In this document: positions 37,755 to 47,023 of the stretch, in pieces
Layout: the number at the start of each line of letters is the position of its first letter
Numbering within the stretch: the first letter of the stretch is position 1
NCBI RefSeq assembly: GCF_014646335.1
Contig: NZ_BMNG01000001.1
Span: 1 to 64,000, forward strand
Direction: 5' to 3'
DNA: 64,000 nucleotides
Source of the DNA: Streptomyces lasiicapitis
GTDB lineage: Bacteria; Actinomycetota; Actinomycetes; Streptomycetales; Streptomycetaceae
Notes under the pieces: model-generated
Told to the model about the DNA's origin: nothing
Database searches by the model: none
Seen by the model: only the letters and a program-made list of their open reading frames with translations
Position numbers and translations under genes: made by a program

Positions 37755-40700
37755 TCAGTTGGGGAGGTTCCGGTCAGCCCTCCACCGGTTGACCGCGGGG
37801 CCGAGCTTCCCCGCGAAGCTACCAGCGACCCCCCACGCCATGGGCTGCCAGGTGGCCGACCAATACCCGCCGAGGCTCCGGTCCTGCCCCGAGAAGCGGT
37901 TGGACACCGCACCGGCCACACCCGCTCCGACGATGACGCAACCGGCTGTCGCGGTCATGCCGGTGGCGAAGCTGCACCCGGCGGCGACCCCGATTCCGAG
38001 GATGGCGCCGCTGTGCTTCTTCCAGACCTTCTTCACCTTCCCCCACCCGGGTATGCCCCAGAGTCCATTGGGGTCGATCATGTTGGTGGGGTCACCGGAG
38101 GCGTACAGGTAGGGGTTGGCTTCCAGGCCCGAGGGGTCGGGCTGGGTGAAGCGGCCGGTGCGCGGGTCCATGTACCGGGCCTCGTTGTGGTAGAGCCCGG
38201 TCGGGTCCTGGTAGCCGCCTACGAAGCGGTATGGCTGAGGAACCTTCTCGCTGATGTTCCGGGTGACGCCGCGCGGGCTGTAATCGTAGGTGTTGACCTT
38301 CGCGCCCTGGCCGTCGACGACGACCCGGGTGGATCCGAGGGCGTCGGTGAGGTAGTAGTACGTGCTCTGCGACCTCGACGGGCCTTCCGTGCGGAAGGAG
38401 TTGAGGTTGCCGCTCGGCTCACGGGTGAAATTCATGTCCACCCCGGCCGTGGTCCTGGAGGACAGGCCGACCGGACCGTGGTGGAACGTGGTGTCGCCGA
38501 ACTGCAGGCGCTCGGACTGGTCGGTGGAGGCGTAGCGCCCCTTGAACTCCTGGCCGCCCTGGGTGAGGGAGGTCTGCTGGGAGAAGTCGTTCCACTGGCC
38601 ACCGGTGCGTGCGGATTCCGGGGTGGGCGCGGCCGCGGTCTCGTTGCCGGCCTTGTCGTAGGACCAGCCGTCGGTGACGCCGTCCTTGCCGGTGAGCTGG
38701 GAGGCGTCGTTGTAGCTGTAGGTGGTGCCGCCGGGGCAGCCCGCCTTGCGGCCCTGCGAGGTGAGGTTGCCCGCCTTGTCGTAGCAGTACAGCCAACTCT
38801 CGTTGACCGTCGACCCCTTGGTCTCGTTGGTGAAGGTGAGACGGCCTGCCGAGTCGTAGGTGTAGGCACGCTTGAGTCCGGCGACGACATCGGTCTCGGT
38901 GCGGATCTGGGTGCCGTCCTTGGTGGTGCCGCCGCTGGTGTACGCGTAGTCGTAGGCGAGGTCGACCAGCGTGCCCGCCGGTGAGGTCGCCTTGATGCGC
39001 TCCGCACGGTTGGCCTTGTCCGGCGTGATGGTCTCGACGGTGCCGCCGGGGAAGCTGGTCTTGGTGCGGAAGTCGTTCGCGTTGTACTCGTAGCCGGTCT
39101 TCTTGCCCTGCGCATCCGTGAGGGATTCGAGGTTGTTGACCTTGTTATAGGTGTACTTCACCGTGCCCGACGGGTCCTTGTACGTCTCGACGTTGCCCTC
39201 GGGGTAGTAGGTGAGGACGGTCTGCGAGCCGTCCTGCAAGGTACGGATCGTCTCCCGGCTCAGCGGGTCGAAGTCGTACTTGGTGACACCGGTGGCGTCC
39301 GAGCGCTGCTTGAGGTTGCCGTCACCGTCGTACTCGTAGGTGACGGTCATGTTCGTGCTGGAGACCTTCTTGATCCGGTCGCGGTTGTCGTACACGTACA
39401 CGGTCTTGATGCCGCGGCTGTCGACGCTGGTCTCCGCACGGCCCAGGCCGTCGTAGGTGTAGGTGCTCGCGCCCAGCGGGTTCGGCGGGGTGACCTTGGA
39501 GAGATTGCCCTTGGCGTCGTAAGTGACCTTGGTGGTCTTGCCGTTGGCGTCGGTCACCTCGCACCGCTGGCCCTTGAAGCCGCCGCAGGTGGGATCGGTG
39601 GGGTTGTAGGTGAAGGTGCGGGTGCCGCCCTCGGCTCCGGCGACGGTCTCCTTGGTGGTGTTGCCCGCGGTGTCGTAGTCGTACGTGACGGCCATGCCGT
39701 CGGCGGACGTGATCTTGCCGGGGACATCCGCGCCGGCGATGGTCTTGTAGCCGGTGAGGGTGGAGGTGGCGCCGGTGGGCAGCTTGGCGGAGGTGGGGTT
39801 GGACCGGGTGTCCCAGCCGTAGGCGGTGACGTTGCCGGGGGTGCCGCCCACGCCCATCGCGTCCACGGCCGTCTCGAGGTTGAGGTTGGCGTCGTAGGTG
39901 CTCGCACGATTGCGGCCCAGCGCGTCGGTGACCTTCGTGATCTCGCCGTCGGCGGCATGCGCGTAGGTCGACGTGTTCCCGGCCGGGTCGGTGACCTTGG
40001 TGGTTCCCGCCCTGCCCTCACCGGCGGTGTAGACGTAGTTGTACGTCGGTCCGGTCTCACCCGAGCCGTCGAAGTGCGTGGCCCGCTTCATGGAGGTGAC
40101 GCGGTTGTCGCTGTCGTAGGTGAAGACCGTCACCCGCCCCTCGGGCGTGGTGATCTTCGTCAGGCGGCGGGAGGAGTCGTAGCCGAACTGGGTGGCCTTG
40201 CCCTCGGTGTCGGTGACCTTCGCCAGGTCGCCGGCCGCATTGAGGTCGTGGACGACGGTGCGGCCCGCATTGTCCTTGGCCTGCCACTGCGAGGCGTCGG
40301 TCTTGACCAGATCGACGAAGCGGCCCGAACGGGAATCGGTGAGCTTGAGACCCTTGTGCTCACTGCCCTCGTCGTGCTGGTCGACGAGGATGTGGCCGCC
40401 GTTGCGGTCGGAGACCTTCACCAGCGTGCCGGAGGCGCTGTAGGTGTCCTGGCTGCCGGAGCCGCGCTCGGTCACCGTGTACTCGCCGTTCGAGGACTTC
40501 TTCAGGTCCAAGCGGTAGCCCTTGGGGGTGCTGTAGGTGCCGTCCGCCTTCTTGGTGAAGGTGACGGCCCCGCCGGTGGCGTCGTACAGCACCACCTGGC
40601 TGTCCTCGATCTGCAGATGGCGCTCGTAGTTCTGCCACCAGCGCTGCGACACCTTGCCCCACGGCGCGTCGAGGGAGTTGTAGGTGCGGGTCAGCTGCAG

Positions 40701-41177
40701 GGACTTGCCGACCCCGGCGACCTGGAAGTCGGTCGCGGCGAGCATCAGGTTGCCGGTGGAGTAATTGATCCGGGCCACCAGGGAATCGGTGACCCGGACA
40801 TCGGAGATCTGGTGCCAGGGCACGTCTCCCTGCCCCTTGGGCACGACTGCCGCGACTGCCTTCGCGACGCGCTCCCGCTTCCCGGTCGGCGTACCGGCCC
40901 GTTCCTTCTGCGCCGCCCGCCACGCCGCCAACTCCGGCGACGGCTCACGCTCACGGACCGAGCCCGGCGCCTTGGTCTCGCCGACCTTCACGGGGGGCAT
41001 CTCGGCCTTGGCGCCGCGCTTGCCCCAGGCCGAGGACGGGCCGTCCGGCCCGGCCTGGGCGAAGGCCGCCGGAATGGCTCCGGCCATGAGCGCCACGGCT
41101 GCCGAAGCCGCCACGATGGTGCGTCTCGCGCGAATCTGCCTATGTCTGTGCGGTGTTCCTGTGGTGCGTGAAGACAT
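37755..41177 (-). CDS. Secreted RHS/YD-repeat protein
   Basis: Large protein of 1140 residues. Signal peptide (IVAASAAVALMAGAIPAAFA), a DUF6531-like region (ISDVRVTDSLVARINYSTGN), then ~25 YD repeats (FGYDSSRRLTKITTPEGRV and variants) and the closing RHS core YRFVGGYQDPTGLYHNEARY, MDPRTGRFTQPDPSG, DPTNMIDPNGLWG. Only ~85 residues follow the core (after ~1050), with two hydrophobic Gly/Ala-rich stretches and a basic end. That is short for an RHS toxin tip and matches no nuclease or deaminase I know; it may act on membranes or be vestigial. ATG 41177 with GAGGGAGA in front. Confidence 0.9.
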   Translation of the reverse strand: MSSRTTGTPHRHRQIRARRTIVAASAAVALMAGAIPAAFAQAGPDGPSSAWGKRGAKAEMPPVKVGETKAPGSVREREPSPELAAWRAAQKERAGTPTGKRERVAKAVAAVVPKGQGDVPWHQISDVRVTDSLVARINYSTGNLMLAATDFQVAGVGKSLQLTRTYNSLDAPWGKVSQRWWQNYERHLQIEDSQVVLYDATGGAVTFTKKADGTYSTPKGYRLDLKKSSNGEYTVTERGSGSQDTYSASGTLVKVSDRNGGHILVDQHDEGSEHKGLKLTDSRSGRFVDLVKTDASQWQAKDNAGRTVVHDLNAAGDLAKVTDTEGKATQFGYDSSRRLTKITTPEGRVTVFTYDSDNRVTSMKRATHFDGSGETGPTYNYVYTAGEGRAGTTKVTDPAGNTSTYAHAADGEITKVTDALGRNRASTYDANLNLETAVDAMGVGGTPGNVTAYGWDTRSNPTSAKLPTGATSTLTGYKTIAGADVPGKITSADGMAVTYDYDTAGNTTKETVAGAEGGTRTFTYNPTDPTCGGFKGQRCEVTDANGKTTKVTYDAKGNLSKVTPPNPLGASTYTYDGLGRAETSVDSRGIKTVYVYDNRDRIKKVSSTNMTVTYEYDGDGNLKQRSDATGVTKYDFDPLSRETIRTLQDGSQTVLTYYPEGNVETYKDPSGTVKYTYNKVNNLESLTDAQGKKTGYEYNANDFRTKTSFPGGTVETITPDKANRAERIKATSPAGTLVDLAYDYAYTSGGTTKDGTQIRTETDVVAGLKRAYTYDSAGRLTFTNETKGSTVNESWLYCYDKAGNLTSQGRKAGCPGGTTYSYNDASQLTGKDGVTDGWSYDKAGNETAAAPTPESARTGGQWNDFSQQTSLTQGGQEFKGRYASTDQSERLQFGDTTFHHGPVGLSSRTTAGVDMNFTREPSGNLNSFRTEGPSRSQSTYYYLTDALGSTRVVVDGQGAKVNTYDYSPRGVTRNISEKVPQPYRFVGGYQDPTGLYHNEARYMDPRTGRFTQPDPSGLEANPYLYASGDPTNMIDPNGLWGIPGWGKVKKVWKKHSGAILGIGVAAGCSFATGMTATAGCVIVGAGVAGAVSNRFSGQDRSLGGYWSATWQPMAWGVAGSFAGKLGPAVNRWRADRNLPN

Positions 41178-41308
41178 GCTTCTCCCTCAGGAAGGCACCC
41201 CGGTGACCCCTACGGTCACTGGGTGCTCGCACGCTATGCAGCACCCCACAGGAATCGCACAGACTTTCACCTTGGTTGCGCGGCATTTCGGCCCTGATCA
41301 TTACCGCG

Positions 41309-41342
41309 AAAGCGACAAGTCCTTGCCGATAAAGCGACAAGT
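41309..41342. repeat. Direct 12-bp repeats in the RHS-dctA gap
   Basis: AAAGCGACAAGT occurs at 41309-41320 and 41331-41342, 22 bp apart (two helical turns). The 41178-41478 gap holds the RHS leader and the end of the dctA transcript; apart from this repeat I see no gene or clear hairpin in it. Could be a regulator site for the RHS gene. Confidence 0.5.
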
Positions 41343-41478
41343 GGCCGGCCGCCCGACGCGTGTGGATGCCTGGTTGCTCCCAGACCAGCAGTGGTTGCCC
41401 GCAGGGAACTTCGGCTCGAAAGGCATCCTCCGGCGACCGGGCGGCCGGCGGGGCGGGCCACTTGTCGGCGTCGGGTAC

Positions 41479-42891
41479 CTACACCTTCGCGTCCGCCTTC
41501 TCCAGCGGCACCGGTGCCGGCGCGGGCACCGTATCCGCCGACGCGGCGGGGGCATCGTGGTCGTCGTCCAGCAACGTCCGCTCGTCGAAGGGCAACTTCC
41601 CCTCCAGGACAAGCGCGACCCGCTCCCGGTCAACTTCCTTGGTCCACGTACCGATCAGCAACGTAGCCACCGCGTTACCCGCGAAGTTCGTCAGCGCACG
41701 AGCCTCGCTCATGAAGCGGTCGACGCCGATGATCAGGCCGACGCCGTCGACTAGGGCGGGCTTGTGGGACTGAAGGCCACTCGCCAGGACCGCGATGCCC
41801 GAACCGGAGACACCCGCCGCGCCCTTGGACGCGATCATCATGAACAGCAGCAGCGAGATCTGCTCGCCGATGCCCAGCGGCTGGTCCATCGCGTCGGCGA
41901 TGAACAGCGAGGCCATCGTCAGATAGATCATCGTGCCGTCGAGGTTGAAGGAGTAGCCGGTCGGCACGGTGATGCCGACGACGGGGCGGCTCACGCCCAG
42001 GTGCTCCATCTTCGCGATGAGACGCGGCAGCGCGGACTCGGACGAGGACGTGGAGAGGATCAGCAGGAACTCGCGGCCCAGGTAGCGCAGCAGCTTGAAG
42101 AGGTTCACGCCGGTGGCGAGGCGCAGCAGCGTGCCGAGCACCACCAGGATGAACAGGGCGCAGGTGATGTAGAAGCCGATCATGATGGTGGCGAGCGCCC
42201 GCAAGGCGTCCGTACCGGTCTCGCCGATCACCGCGGCCATCGCGCCGAACGCCCCGATCGGCGCCGCCCACATGATCATGCCGAGCACGCGGAAGACCAG
42301 CTTCTGGATGTGCTGCACCCCGCGCAGGACCGGCTCGCCCGTCTTGCCCATGGCCTGCAGGGCGAAGCCGACGAGGAGGGCCACGAGGAGGGTCTGGAGC
42401 ACCTCGCCCTCGGTGAAGGCGGAGACCATCGTCTTGGGGATGATGCCGAGCGCGAAGTCGACCAGGCCCTTGTCCGCCTCGTCGGCGGCGGTGTGGCCCG
42501 CGTCCTTGTCCGACTTGGACAGGTCCATGCCGTCGCCGGGGTGCAGGATGTTGCCGACGATCAGGCCGATGGCGAGCGCGACCACGGACATCGCGACGAA
42601 GTAGGCGAGCGCGAGCCCGCCGACCTTGCCGACCTTCGCCGCCTGCCGGACCGAGCCCACGCCGAGGACGATCGTGCAGAAGATGATCGGCGAGATCATC
42701 ATCTTGATCAGGTTCACGAAGCCGGTGCCGATCGGCTTGAGCTCCTTGGCGAAGTCCGGCGCGATGAAGCCGACGGCGATACCGATCAGTACGGCGACGA
42801 TGACGGCGATGTAGAGATAGTGCGTCCGGTCCCGCTTCGCGGGCGGTTTGCCCGTTCCGGCGGTGTCGGCCGCCGTCTGTCCCTGTGCCAC
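41479..42891 (-). CDS. dctA: C4-dicarboxylate:cation symporter
   Basis: Transporter of 470 residues in the DAACS/GltP family, taking up succinate, fumarate or malate with protons or sodium. Core motifs: STSSSESALPRLIAKME (Ser-rich re-entrant hairpin 1), VPTGYSFNLDGTMIYLTMAS, and SKGAAGVSGSGIAVLAS (hairpin 2). The ends are Ala/Pro/Asp-rich and cytoplasmic. Divergent from a DcuS-like sensor kinase, which supports dicarboxylates as substrate and gives the likely regulator. Confidence 0.93.
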   Translation of the reverse strand: MAQGQTAADTAGTGKPPAKRDRTHYLYIAVIVAVLIGIAVGFIAPDFAKELKPIGTGFVNLIKMMISPIIFCTIVLGVGSVRQAAKVGKVGGLALAYFVAMSVVALAIGLIVGNILHPGDGMDLSKSDKDAGHTAADEADKGLVDFALGIIPKTMVSAFTEGEVLQTLLVALLVGFALQAMGKTGEPVLRGVQHIQKLVFRVLGMIMWAAPIGAFGAMAAVIGETGTDALRALATIMIGFYITCALFILVVLGTLLRLATGVNLFKLLRYLGREFLLILSTSSSESALPRLIAKMEHLGVSRPVVGITVPTGYSFNLDGTMIYLTMASLFIADAMDQPLGIGEQISLLLFMMIASKGAAGVSGSGIAVLASGLQSHKPALVDGVGLIIGVDRFMSEARALTNFAGNAVATLLIGTWTKEVDRERVALVLEGKLPFDERTLLDDDHDAPAASADTVPAPAPVPLEKADAKV

Positions 42892-43005
42892 GGGTGCCTC
42901 CTGGGGCTACGTACCTGCGTACGACTGGCGTCTGCGTCCGGTGTCTGCGTCTCGCTAGTCGTGCGGCTCACGTCCTGGCGATTCCGGGTGACTATCTCCC
43001 GGCCT

Positions 43006-43019
43006 GTGACGGCCGTCAC
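43006..43019. promoter_or_regulatory. Palindrome in the dctA / sensor kinase promoter region
   Basis: Perfect 14-bp palindrome GTGACGGCCGTCAC, 50 bp before the kinase ATG and 115 bp before dctA. It fits the GTG(N6)GNCAC pattern described for streptomycete Crp; it could equally be the site of the adjacent response regulator. Confidence 0.6.
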
Positions 43020-43068
43020 GGTTACGTTCATTTAGTTCGTACACAACCCGTCAAGGCAGACTGGGACC

Positions 43069-44775
43069 ATGCCCCAGGTCCCCCGACCGCCCCGCCGGCC
43101 CCGCGGCCCCCGCAGCCTCGCCGGGCAGCTCTTCGCGATGCAGGTGGTCCTGGTGGCGGTCGTGGTCGCGGGGTGCGCCCTTTTCACGTACCTCAGTGAC
43201 CGGCATCAGGCGGAGGAGGCCGCGCTCCGGCAGGCCACGGCGGCGGCCCGCGCGGTGGCGGACGCGCCCTCGGTGCGGGAGGCGATCCGCGGCGAGGACC
43301 CGTCCCGCAGGCTCCAGCCGTACGCCACCGACGTGCAGCGGCACACCGGCGTCGACTTTGTGACGATCATGGATCCGCGAGGTATCCGCTGGACCCACCC
43401 CGACCCCGACCGCATCGGCGAGCGCTTCCTCGGCCACACCGCGGAGGCCCTGCGCGGCCAGACCTTCACCGAGATCTACACCGGCACCCTCGGCGCGTCC
43501 GCGCGCGTCGTCACGCCCGTCTACGACGGAGGCGACGACCGGCGCGGCGAGAACGGCCGCATCGTGGGCCTGGTCAGCGCGGGCATCACCATCGAGGCGA
43601 TCAGCGAGAAGGCGCGCGGCCAGCTCGTGGCGCTGCTCGGTGTCGCCGCGGGCGCACTCGTGCTCGGCGCGGTGGGTACGTACGTGATCAACGCACGCCT
43701 GCGCCGCAGCACCCACGGCATGAACGCCGCCGAGCTGAGCCGCATGCACGACTACCACGAGGCCGCGCTGCACGCCGTGCGCGAGGGGCTGCTCATGCTG
43801 GACGGGCGGCGGCGCGTCGCCCTCATGAACGACGGCGCGCGCGAGCTGCTCGGCGTGCCCGAGGGCGTCGTCGGTCGGTACGTCACCGACCTCGGGCTTC
43901 CCGCGCCGCTCACCGGCGCGCTGCTCGACGCCGAGCCGCGGATGGACGAGGTGCATCTGACGGCCGACCGGGTGCTCGTCGTGAACACCTCGCCGGTGTC
44001 GGGCGGCGACCGCAGGGGCACCGTCGTGACCCTGCGCGACCACACCGAACTCCAGGCCCTGGCAGGCGAGTTGAGCTCCGAACGCGGCTTCACGCGGGCG
44101 CTGCGCTCGCAGGCCCACGAGGCCGCGAACCGGCTGCACACCGTGGTGTCCCTCATCGAGCTCGGCCGCGCCGACGAGGCCGTGGAGTTCGCCACCGCCG
44201 AGCTGGAGCTGGCGCAGGCCCTCACCGACCAGGTCGTCGCCGCCGTCAACGAACCCGTCCTCGCCGCCCTGCTCCTCGGCAAGGCCGCCCAGGCCAACGA
44301 GCACGGCGTGGAGCTCGTCGTCTCGGACGACACCAGCATCGACGACGGCATGCTCCCCGCAGGGCTGCCCCCGCGCGACCTGGTCACCATCCTCGGCAAC
44401 CTCATCGACAACGCCGTGGACGCGGCCCAGGGCTCCCCCGCCGCCCGCGTCACGGTGACGGCCCGCGCGGGCTCCGGCGGCCTCCTCCTGCGCGTCACGG
44501 ACACCGGCCCCGGCGTCGACCCCTCCCAGCGGGAGTCCGTCTTCCAGCACGGCTGGAGCACGAAGGCCCCCTCGGGCCGGGGCCTCGGCCTCTCCCTGGT
44601 CCACCAGACGGTGACGCGCCACGGCGGCACGCTGACCTTGACGGAACCGGAGGAGGGCGGGGCAGAGTTCACGGCGACGCTGCCGTTGGCCGCGAGCGCC
44701 GTGTCCCGGGCCGAGGGCACCGATAATGCAGGCGCGCAACGAGGCGTACGTACAGAAGACGAGGCCGACAGATGA
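43069..44775 (+). CDS. DcuS/CitA-type sensor histidine kinase
   Basis: Product of 568 residues. Membrane helix 1 (~23-43, LFAMQVVLVAVVVAGCALFT), a periplasmic PAS-like sensor (VDFVTIMDPRGIRWTHPDPD, the pattern that binds carboxylates), helix 2 (~190-212), a cytoplasmic PAS, then the kinase: H-box LRSQAHEAANRLHTVVSLIE, N-box ILGNLIDNAVDAA, and GRGLGLSLVHQTVTRHGG. The last residues overlap the response regulator start (ATGA). Beside dctA, so it probably senses external C4-dicarboxylate or citrate and induces its uptake. Confidence 0.93.
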   Translation: MPQVPRPPRRPRGPRSLAGQLFAMQVVLVAVVVAGCALFTYLSDRHQAEEAALRQATAAARAVADAPSVREAIRGEDPSRRLQPYATDVQRHTGVDFVTIMDPRGIRWTHPDPDRIGERFLGHTAEALRGQTFTEIYTGTLGASARVVTPVYDGGDDRRGENGRIVGLVSAGITIEAISEKARGQLVALLGVAAGALVLGAVGTYVINARLRRSTHGMNAAELSRMHDYHEAALHAVREGLLMLDGRRRVALMNDGARELLGVPEGVVGRYVTDLGLPAPLTGALLDAEPRMDEVHLTADRVLVVNTSPVSGGDRRGTVVTLRDHTELQALAGELSSERGFTRALRSQAHEAANRLHTVVSLIELGRADEAVEFATAELELAQALTDQVVAAVNEPVLAALLLGKAAQANEHGVELVVSDDTSIDDGMLPAGLPPRDLVTILGNLIDNAVDAAQGSPAARVTVTARAGSGGLLLRVTDTGPGVDPSQRESVFQHGWSTKAPSGRGLGLSLVHQTVTRHGGTLTLTEPEEGGAEFTATLPLAASAVSRAEGTDNAGAQRGVRTEDEADR

Positions 44776-45461
44776 CCGACCCCCAGCCCATCCGGGTCCT
44801 CGTCGTCGAGGACGACCCCGTCGCGGCCGACGCCCACGTCCTCTACGTGAACCGGGTGCGGGGCTTCGAGGCCACCGCCACCGCCCACACCGCCGCGGAG
44901 GCCCGCCGCGCCCTCGACCGCACCCCCGTCGACCTGATCCTCCTGGACCTGAACCTCCCCGACGGCCACGGCCTGGCCCTCGCCCGCAGCCTGCGCGCCG
45001 CGGGCCACCGCGCGGACGTCATCGCGGTGACGTCGGCCCGGGACCTGGCGGTGGTCCGCGAGGGCGTCTCCCTCGGCGTGGTCCAGTACGTACTGAAACC
45101 CTTCACGTTCGCGACGCTGCGCGACCGCCTCACCCGCTACGCGGAGTTCCGCACCGCCGCGGGCGAGGCGACGGGCCAGGACGAGGTGGACCGCGCCCTG
45201 GCCACCCTCCGCTCCCCCGCCCCGGCCGCCCTGCCCAAAGGGCTCAGCGGCCCCACCCTGGAGCGGGTGACCCGCACGCTCCAGGACGCCGCCCCCGACG
45301 GCCTCACCGCCGCGGCCACGGCGGACACCACGGGCCTGTCCCGCATCACGGCCCGCCGCTACCTGGAGCACCTGGTGACGACGGGCCGCGCCGCCCGCAG
45401 CCCGCAGTACGGCCACGTGGGCCGCCCGGAGCTGATCTACCGCTGGCTGCAGCCGTCCTGA
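44772..45461 (+). CDS. DcuR/CitB-type response regulator
   Basis: Product of 229 residues. Receiver domain with acidic pair VVEDDPVAADAHV, phosphoacceptor Asp in LILLDLNLPDGHGL and Lys in VLKPFTFA. The C-terminal HTH (TTGLSRITARRYLEHLVTTG) matches the CitB-like class. ATG overlaps the kinase stop as ATGA. Expected target is the dctA promoter region. Confidence 0.93.
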   Translation: MTDPQPIRVLVVEDDPVAADAHVLYVNRVRGFEATATAHTAAEARRALDRTPVDLILLDLNLPDGHGLALARSLRAAGHRADVIAVTSARDLAVVREGVSLGVVQYVLKPFTFATLRDRLTRYAEFRTAAGEATGQDEVDRALATLRSPAPAALPKGLSGPTLERVTRTLQDAAPDGLTAAATADTTGLSRITARRYLEHLVTTGRAARSPQYGHVGRPELIYRWLQPS

Positions 45462-45494
45462 CCGACGCCCCGGGACCCCCAAACCCCCACCCCA

Positions 45495-45508
45495 TAACAA
45501 CGTTGTCA
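45495..45508. promoter_or_regulatory. LacI-like operator upstream of the sugar ABC operon
   Basis: TAACAACGTTGTCA: a perfect 10-bp palindrome ACAACGTTGT with flanks nearly symmetric (one mismatch). About 50 bp upstream of the proposed -35. LacI-type control of sugar importers is common, but the regulator gene is not here. Confidence 0.5.
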
Positions 45509-45559
45509 CGTTACCGACAAGCGTCAACGCACAGCGGCGGCAAGCCCGTTGCAAGGGCA

Positions 45560-45588
45560 TTGACCTTGGTCCGAGCACGCGCTTACGT
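45560..45588 (+). promoter_or_regulatory. Candidate promoter of the ABC importer operon
   Basis: TTGACC (45560-45565), a 17-bp spacer, TTACGT (45583-45588), about 75 bp before the start of the binding protein gene. Confidence 0.5.
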
Positions 45589-45664
45589 TCACCGGCAGCA
45601 GCCCCGCGCGGCAGCGCCTCCGCACCGCCGCGCGTGCCGCGTCGGACCGTAGGAGGTCGTGCCC

Positions 45665-47023
45665 GTGCGCCCCACCGCTCCCGCCCCTCTGATCCTGGCA
45701 GCCGTGCTCGCCGCCTCCACCCTGACCGCGTGCGGCGGCGGCTCCGGTGACGACCCGGACACCGTGAAGGTCTCGTACAAGCAGTCCATGGACAACCAGA
45801 TCCAGGTGATGGACGACTACCTGGAGTCCATGAAGAAGCAGTTCGAGAAGGCGAACCCCGGCAAGAAGGTCAAACTGGTGCCGATCAAGGCGCCGGACGC
45901 GGAGTACTACACGAAGGTGCAGCAGATGCTGCGCTCCCCGAAGACCGCGCCCGACCTGGTGTACGAGGACACCTTCCTCATCAACTCCGACATCACCAGC
46001 GGGTACTTGAAGCCGCTCGACCCCTATCTGGACAAGTGGAAGGAGTGGCCGAAGTTCATCGGGACGGCCAAGGCGGCGGCGAAGGCGGAGAACGGCAAGA
46101 CGTACGGCGTGCCGGACGGCACGGACACGCGCGGGCTCTGGTTCGACAAGGACATCTTCAAGAAGGCGGGCCTGCCCGCGAACTGGCAGCCGAAGAACTG
46201 GGACGAGATCCTGGACGCGGCCCGCACCATCAAGGAGAAGGTGCCGGACGTCGTCCCGCTGAACGTGTACACGGGCAAACCCGGCGGTGAGACCTCCTCC
46301 ATGCAGGGCCTGGAGATGCTGCTGTACGGCACGGGCGAGAACCCGCTGTACGACCCGAAGGCGAAGAAGTGGGTCGTGGGCAGCCAGGGCTTCAAGGACT
46401 CCCTGAAGTTCGTGGAGACCGTCTACAAGGAGAAGCTCGGCCCGGACGTCGAGGACGCCCTCGACCCGAACATGGCCACGCGGGTGCGCGGCGAGTTCCT
46501 GCCCAAGGGCAAGCTCGGCATCAACCTCGACGGGTCGTGGCTGCCGCAGGACTGGCTGCCGGGCTCGGGGCACGAATGGCCCGAGTGGTCAAAGGAGTTG
46601 GGGCTGGCCGCGATGCCCACGCAGCACGGCCAGGCGCCCGGCAAGGTGAGCATGTCCGGCGGCTGGACCTGGGCCATCCCGTCGAAGGCGGGCAACCCCG
46701 ACCTCGCGTTCAAGTTCATCGAGACGATGCAGACGAAGGAGAACGCGAAGAAGTGGTACATCGCCAACTCCGGCATCTCGGTGCGTGAGGACGTCGCCAA
46801 GGACCCCGCGTACGTGCAGGCGCAGCCCGGCATCAAGTTCTTCACCGACCTGGTCGCCTCGACGCACTATCGCCCCGCCTTCCCCGCGTATCCGAAGGTG
46901 TCCACCGCGATGCAGGAGTCGATGGAGCTGGTCACGACGGGGGACGGCTCGGTGGACAAGGCGGCGAGCGGCTATGACGAAGAGGTCGAGTCGGCCACCG
47001 ACGGCAAGGTGATCGAGAAGTGA
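45665..47023 (+). CDS. Sugar ABC transporter substrate-binding lipoprotein
   Basis: Product of 452 residues, family 1 solute-binding protein. Lipobox LTACGGG after a short hydrophobic signal gives membrane anchoring. Family blocks follow: EYYTKVQQMLRSPKTAPDLV, YGVPDGTDTRGLWFDKDIFK, GWTWAIPSKAGNPDLAFKFI. GTG 45665 is chosen because AGGAGG is 8 bases before it; GTG 45659 is too near. Two permease genes follow; no ATPase gene is present, as usual for streptomycete sugar importers that share MsiK. The sugar cannot be told. Confidence 0.92.
   Translation: MRPTAPAPLILAAVLAASTLTACGGGSGDDPDTVKVSYKQSMDNQIQVMDDYLESMKKQFEKANPGKKVKLVPIKAPDAEYYTKVQQMLRSPKTAPDLVYEDTFLINSDITSGYLKPLDPYLDKWKEWPKFIGTAKAAAKAENGKTYGVPDGTDTRGLWFDKDIFKKAGLPANWQPKNWDEILDAARTIKEKVPDVVPLNVYTGKPGGETSSMQGLEMLLYGTGENPLYDPKAKKWVVGSQGFKDSLKFVETVYKEKLGPDVEDALDPNMATRVRGEFLPKGKLGINLDGSWLPQDWLPGSGHEWPEWSKELGLAAMPTQHGQAPGKVSMSGGWTWAIPSKAGNPDLAFKFIETMQTKENAKKWYIANSGISVREDVAKDPAYVQAQPGIKFFTDLVASTHYRPAFPAYPKVSTAMQESMELVTTGDGSVDKAASGYDEEVESATDGKVIEK

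Noticed and set aside
43006..43019. A firm Crp site in the dctA/kinase promoter
   Set aside because: The palindrome fits the Crp pattern but could equally be the response regulator's own site; kept only as a tentative regulatory feature.
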